This document shows positions 6,740 through 9,519 of a stretch of 9,519 nt of DNA, one piece after another. The position numbers were made by a program, and so were the translations under genes. Source of the DNA: JBKHHU01 sp046539045. Its GTDB lineage: Bacteria > Planctomycetota > Phycisphaerae > SM23-33. The stretch spans positions 1-9,519 of the forward strand of contig JBKHHU010000139.1 in assembly GCA_046539045.1 (NCBI GenBank), in the 5' to 3' direction. How positions within the stretch are numbered: position 1 is the stretch's first letter; every line of letters starts with the position of its first letter. The notes under the pieces were generated by a model, which searched no databases, was not told the DNA's origin, and was given only the letters and a program-made list of their open reading frames with translations.

Positions 6740-7759
6740 CTACAGGTCGCGGCTGATCGCCTGGGCGATGCGTTTGAGCTGGGGCATCAGTTCGCCGAGC
6801 TTCTGCGGCGTGATCGACTGGGCCCCGTCGCTCATCGCGCGTTCGGGATCCGGATGGACTTCGAGGATCAGCCCGTCGGCCCCGGCTGCCACCGCCGCAC
6901 GGCACATCGACGGCACGAGATGCGCATGACCCGTGCCGTGACTCGGGTCCACAATCACCGGCAGGTGCGTCCGCTCGTTCAGTTCCGGCACTGCCGCCAG
7001 CGGGAGCGTGTTGCGGACGTAATCCTCGTAGGTGCGGATACCGCGTTCGCAGAGCAGCACGTTGGGGTTGCCGGCGTTGATGATGTATTCCGCCGCCAGT
7101 AGCCATTCGTTGATCTGGCTGGACAGGCCGCGTTTGAGCAGGACCGGTTTCTGCGTTTTGCCCATCGCTTCCAGCAGCGGGTAGTGCTGCATGTTGCGGG
7201 CGCCGATCTGCAGCACGTCGGCGTACTCGATGCAGGCGTCGACCTGCTCGATCCCGATCACTTCGGTCACCACCGCCAGGCCCGTCGCGTCGCGGGCTTC
7301 AGCCAGCAACTTCAGGCCTTCCTCGCGGAGGCCCTGGAAACTGTACGGACTCGTCCGCGGTTTATAGGCGCCGCCGCGCAGGCCCACGCATCCGGCGGAT
7401 TTGACCGCTTCGGCCGTGCGGAGGATCTGGTCGCGATCTTCCACGGCACAAGGCCCGGCGATGATTCCGACCTTCCAGCCGCCCATGGGGAAGGCCTCGG
7501 GACCTATCTTGATCTGCGATTTGCTCTTCTTGACCTCGGTCGAGGCCATCTTGTACGGGGCGAGGATCGGGACGATCTTCTCGACCATGGGCGCGTTCTC
7601 GATGGCTCCTTTGTCCACCGACCGCTTGTCGCCGATGCAGGCGACCACGGTGCGGTCCGTGCCGCGAATGACATGGTCCTTCAGGCCGTACTCGCGGATA
7701 AGATCAACGACGTGCTGGACATGGGGTTCGGTGGATCCGGGTTTCATTACGACAATCAT
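6740..7759 (-). CDS. aroF: 3-deoxy-7-phosphoheptulonate (DAHP) synthase, AroF/Thermotoga type
   Basis: The enzyme condenses phosphoenolpyruvate with erythrose 4-phosphate, the first step of the shikimate pathway to aromatic amino acids, in the cytoplasm. The 339 residues start with a ferredoxin-like/ACT-like domain (about 1-70, beginning MIVVMKPGST), as in Thermotoga-type enzymes where this domain takes part in feedback control by aromatic amino acids. The TIM barrel follows with AGPCAVE (101-107), GLRGGAYKPRTSPYSFQG (126-143), LQIGARNMQ (183-191), DPSHGTGH (271-278), LEVHPDP (299-305) and SDGAQS (310-315). The four expected metal ligands are Cys104, His274, Glu300 and Asp311. Length and motifs are complete. 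AGGAG at 7768-7772, eight nt before ATG 7757-7759, supports the start. It stands alone with about 200 nt after it and 325 nt before it. The symbol aroF follows common naming for this type. Confidence 0.96.
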   Translation of the reverse strand: MIVVMKPGSTEPHVQHVVDLIREYGLKDHVIRGTDRTVVACIGDKRSVDKGAIENAPMVEKIVPILAPYKMASTEVKKSKSQIKIGPEAFPMGGWKVGIIAGPCAVEDRDQILRTAEAVKSAGCVGLRGGAYKPRTSPYSFQGLREEGLKLLAEARDATGLAVVTEVIGIEQVDACIEYADVLQIGARNMQHYPLLEAMGKTQKPVLLKRGLSSQINEWLLAAEYIINAGNPNVLLCERGIRTYEDYVRNTLPLAAVPELNERTHLPVIVDPSHGTGHAHLVPSMCRAAVAAGADGLILEVHPDPERAMSDGAQSITPQKLGELMPQLKRIAQAISRDL

Positions 7760-7810
7760 GGGTCACGCTCCTGCGCAGTTGGTTCGTTTGGGTGGAAACG
7801 AGTACGGGGT

Positions 7811-7827
7811 GCCCACCTGCGGCGGGC
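7811..7827 (-). other. small hairpin in the aroF leader
   Basis: Read as minus-strand RNA, GCCCGCC, loop GCA, and GGUGGGC form a 7-bp stem with one G-U pair. On the plus strand the same position would be an A-C mismatch, which slightly favours a role in the aroF leader RNA. It ends about 50 nt before the aroF start. No U-run follows. A regulatory role is not shown. Confidence 0.3.
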
Positions 7828-7843
7828 CCATCGACGGCGGGTA

Positions 7844-8041
7844 CTAATATCGCCAGTCGCTGAGATAAGGCAGGCGGGAAGAACGGGGATGCAGAAGCGC
7901 AAAGACACCGGGCGATGCCGTCTGCCGCGAAGGCTTCTGGCTCGCCCTGATCTTCTCCTGGATGTAAGCGTCCCGATGCATGCGTTCTCGCATTGAATGG
8001 ATGACAGACTCTATGTAAGCATAGGTCGGCTGACTTGACAA
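7844..8041 (-). CDS. possible small protein of 65 residues, doubtful
   Basis: This frame fills most of the serS-aroF spacer and ends with TAG at 7844-7846. It would have to start at TTG (8039-8041) with only a weak CGGA-like site before it; later in-frame ATG codons near residues 17 and 21 also lack a good ribosome site. The predicted peptide has a charged, probably helical stretch (about residues 9-35, with ESVIHSMRERMHRD) and a basic, proline- and serine-containing tail ending SDWRY. I recognise no family. Third-position G+C appears lower and less regular than in the flanking genes. It may be a real small gene, the remains of one, or chance in a GC-rich spacer. Confidence 0.2.
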   Translation of the reverse strand: MSSQPTYAYIESVIHSMRERMHRDAYIQEKIRASQKPSRQTASPGVFALLHPRSSRLPYLSDWRY

Positions 8042-8084
8042 GGCAATCCGGCGCGACTTTTCTTTGAAGATTCGGCGAATATGC

Positions 8085-9359
8085 CTAGCTTGTCGGCTCG
8101 ATCTTTTCGATCCCGCACATGTACGGTTTGAGAGCGTCGGGTACGGTAATGGACCCGTCGGCGTTCTGGTACATCTCCATGACCGGGATCAGCACGCGCG
8201 GGCTGGCGATGACGGTGTTGTTCAGCGTGTGGCAGAACTGCACCTTCCCATCCTCGTCGCGGTATCGCAGGTTCAGCCGCCGGGCCTGGAACTCATAGAA
8301 CCGGCTGGCGGAGTGGGTTTCGCCGTAGGCCTCGCGGCTCGGCATCCAGGTTTCGATGTCGTACTTCTGCACCTGCCCCATGCCCAGATCGCCGGTGCAG
8401 ACGTTCACCACCCGGTAGGGCAGCTGGAGGGCCTGCAGCACGTCCTCGGCGTTGGCGAGAATCTCCTTGTGGAACTGCTTGGATTGCTCCACGTCGTTCT
8501 CGCAGACGATGACCTGCTCTACCTTGTCGAAGAAGTGCACGCGGTAGAGCCCGCGGGTGTCCTTGCCGGCTGCCCCGGCTTCGCGGCGGAAGCAGGTGCT
8601 CATCGCGACGTATTTCTTCGGCAGGTCCGCCTCGGACATGATCTCTTCGGAATGCAGGGCGGTGACGGAGACCTCTGCCGTGCCGACCAGCGCCTGGTTG
8701 TCCCGCTCGCAAAGGTATGCCTGATCCCGCCCGACGGGGAAGTAGCCGGTGCCTTCCATCACTTCCTCGTTGACGATCACCGGTACGGTCAGCAGTTCGT
8801 AGCCCTTCTTGACCATCTGGTCGACGGCAAGACGGAGGATGGCCTGGTGCAGCAGAGCGCCCGCGCCTTTCAGGAAGTAGTTCCTGCTGCCGGCGAGCTT
8901 CACACCGCGCGGGATGTCGATGATGTCCAGCATCTCACCGAGTTCCACGTGGTCGCGCATCTCGAAATCGAAGTTCGGGATCGTTCCCTCGGTGCGGATC
9001 TCGACATTGTCCGTGTCGTCCTCGCCGACCGGGACGTCGGGGTCGGGCACCTGCGGTACGCGGAGCATCAAGTCGGCGAACTCCGGTTCGAGCTGGGCCA
9101 TCTTATCCGAGAGGTCCTGCACTTCCTGCTTCAACTCGCCCATGCGCTTGATCGCTGCCTGCTTCTGGTCGCCTTTCATCTTGGCGATCTTCTTGCCGGC
9201 AGCGTTCTGCTCGGTGCGCAGGTCCTGCAGTTGGGTCTTGGTGGTCCGAAGCTCATCGTCGATCTGCAGCAGGCGGTCGATGTCGACGTCGAAGTGCTTG
9301 TTCTTCGCAGCCGTCTTGAAGGTTTCGGGCTCTTCACGGATCAGCTTAATGTCAATCAT
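8085..9359 (-). CDS. serS: seryl-tRNA synthetase (class II)
   Basis: The enzyme attaches serine to tRNA-Ser, and to tRNA-Sec where present, using ATP in the cytoplasm. The 424 residues match the usual bacterial length. The N-terminal tRNA-binding arm is a long antiparallel coiled coil (about 28-100, rich in Gln, Lys and Glu). The catalytic core then shows the serine-binding TAE (227-229), motif 2 CFRREAGAAGKDTRGL (256-271) with HFFDKVE after it, and motif 3 NNTVIASPRVLIPVMEMYQ (380-398) with the invariant class II Arg at 388. Motif 3 differs from the common NGSGLAVGR form. The start ATG 9357-9359 gives the standard MIDIKLIREEPE opening. The ribosome site is weak (GGAAA at 9368-9372, spacer 8). 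The gene is separated from aroF by 325 nt and has its own promoter, so it is probably transcribed alone or leads a loose unit. Confidence 0.98.
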   Translation of the reverse strand: MIDIKLIREEPETFKTAAKNKHFDVDIDRLLQIDDELRTTKTQLQDLRTEQNAAGKKIAKMKGDQKQAAIKRMGELKQEVQDLSDKMAQLEPEFADLMLRVPQVPDPDVPVGEDDTDNVEIRTEGTIPNFDFEMRDHVELGEMLDIIDIPRGVKLAGSRNYFLKGAGALLHQAILRLAVDQMVKKGYELLTVPVIVNEEVMEGTGYFPVGRDQAYLCERDNQALVGTAEVSVTALHSEEIMSEADLPKKYVAMSTCFRREAGAAGKDTRGLYRVHFFDKVEQVIVCENDVEQSKQFHKEILANAEDVLQALQLPYRVVNVCTGDLGMGQVQKYDIETWMPSREAYGETHSASRFYEFQARRLNLRYRDEDGKVQFCHTLNNTVIASPRVLIPVMEMYQNADGSITVPDALKPYMCGIEKIEPTS

Positions 9360-9385
9360 GGTAGTCGTTTCCGGTCAGCGTCAAA

Positions 9386-9401
9386 CCCGGGCACCCCCGG
9401 G
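9386..9401 (-). other. CCCGGG hairpin in the serS 5' leader
   Basis: Two CCCGGG hexamers (9386-9391 and 9396-9401) can pair as a 6-bp all-GC stem with a 4-nt loop. They lie between the predicted transcription start (about 9424) and the serS start codon, ending 26 nt before the ATG. The sequence does not match a T-box specifier or antiterminator. It could affect ribosome access or mRNA stability, but nothing shows this. Confidence 0.35.
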
Positions 9402-9430
9402 AGCCATAGCTCTATCCAAAGTGAGACAAG

Positions 9431-9459
9431 ATTAGACCGACTGATCGGGCAGAGTTCAA
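9431..9459 (-). promoter_or_regulatory. serS: sigma70-type promoter for serS
   Basis: On the minus strand the -35 box is TTGAAC (9454-9459, 4 of 6 consensus) and the -10 box is TCTAAT (9431-9436, 5 of 6). They are separated by exactly 17 nt. Transcription would begin near 9424, giving a leader of about 65 nt. An A-rich AAAAGCGT block lies just upstream of the -35. Box quality, spacing and position before a housekeeping gene agree. Confidence 0.65.
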
Positions 9460-9491
9460 ACGCTTTTCGTGCGGGAGGGGATATCGGACCT

Positions 9492-9507
9492 TCAGGGCCT
9501 CGCCAGG
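9492..9507. other. inverted repeat at the right edge
   Basis: GCCTC and GAGGC form a 5-bp stem around the 6-nt loop GCCAGG, just upstream of the serS promoter. No gene is visible beyond it in the window and no T-run follows. It could mark the end of a neighbouring transcript, but the window stops here, so this stays open. Confidence 0.25.
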
Positions 9508-9519
9508 GAGGCACCGAGA

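Larger units (their letters stand above)
7760..8084. other. 325-nt spacer between serS and aroF
   Basis: This is the longest stretch without an assured gene. It holds the aroF Shine-Dalgarno, a small leader hairpin at 7811-7827, and a doubtful 65-codon minus-strand frame (7844-8041). I found no tRNA-like fold, no T-box or other recognised riboswitch consensus, no clear intrinsic terminator after serS and no convincing promoter for aroF. On the minus strand GATATTAG near 7846-7853 could hold a weak -10, but no good -35 lies upstream of it. Confidence 0.6.

Noticed and set aside
6122..7102. Plus-strand open frame of 326 codons spanning the comEC start, the gap and the aroF end
   Set aside because: It runs through the hairpin and across two well-supported minus-strand genes, and shows no recognisable motif.
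7184..7996. Plus-strand open frame of 270 codons antisense to aroF
   Set aside because: The frame is the complement of conserved DAHP synthase sequence and has no family signature.
8035..8063. TTGACA on the plus strand with TTTTCT 17 nt later
   Set aside because: The -10 matches only 3 of 6 and no plus-strand gene lies downstream; serS is on the opposite strand here.
9360..9424. T-box riboswitch ahead of serS
   Set aside because: The leader is only about 65 nt and lacks the conserved T-box sequence and a terminator/antiterminator pair.
1..9519. A novel defence, mobile or biosynthetic system
   Set aside because: All assured genes belong to known housekeeping families. There are no transposase, integrase, toxin-antitoxin, nuclease or CRISPR signals, and no abrupt change in coding style.

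Overview
The window looks like ordinary, gene-dense bacterial chromosome with high G+C content. It carries six clear protein genes and a seventh that is cut by the left edge. Lineage is inferred, not proven. The form of the seryl-tRNA synthetase motif 3, the DAHP synthase type, the tandem CNNM/CBS proteins and a GC-rich intergenic palindrome together suggest Planctomycetota or a related PVC-type bacterium. I saw no tRNA, rRNA, CRISPR array, insertion sequence or phage gene.

Layout from left to right: (1) positions 1-693, plus strand, the C-terminal part of a PBP4/DacB-type D-alanyl-D-alanine carboxypeptidase/endopeptidase. (2) 781-3053, minus strand, a two-gene operon of CNNM/CBS membrane proteins (CorC/HlyC-like). 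The genes overlap by 4 nt, and a candidate promoter with a perfect TATAAT lies upstream at about 3203-3230. (3) 3258-6532, minus strand, a comEC/rec2 homologue followed 59 nt later by a small metallo-beta-lactamase-fold protein whose main metal-binding motif is degraded. (4) 6740-7759, minus strand, a DAHP synthase of the AroF/Thermotoga type. A perfect 11-bp GC-rich hairpin lies between it and comEC. (5) 7760-8084, a 325-nt spacer with one doubtful 65-codon frame and a leader hairpin. (6) 8085-9359, minus strand, serS, with a good sigma70-type promoter at 9431-9459 and a short 5' leader.

The genes serve separate housekeeping functions: peptidoglycan trimming, ion transport or membrane homeostasis, DNA uptake, entry to aromatic amino-acid synthesis, and tRNA charging. 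I see no evidence of one integrated new system. The most unusual item is the small MBL-fold protein after comEC, where the HxHxDH motif reads TLRPTH while the later metal-site positions are kept. All genes except the dacB fragment are on the minus strand, so dacB converges with the CNNM/CBS operon.
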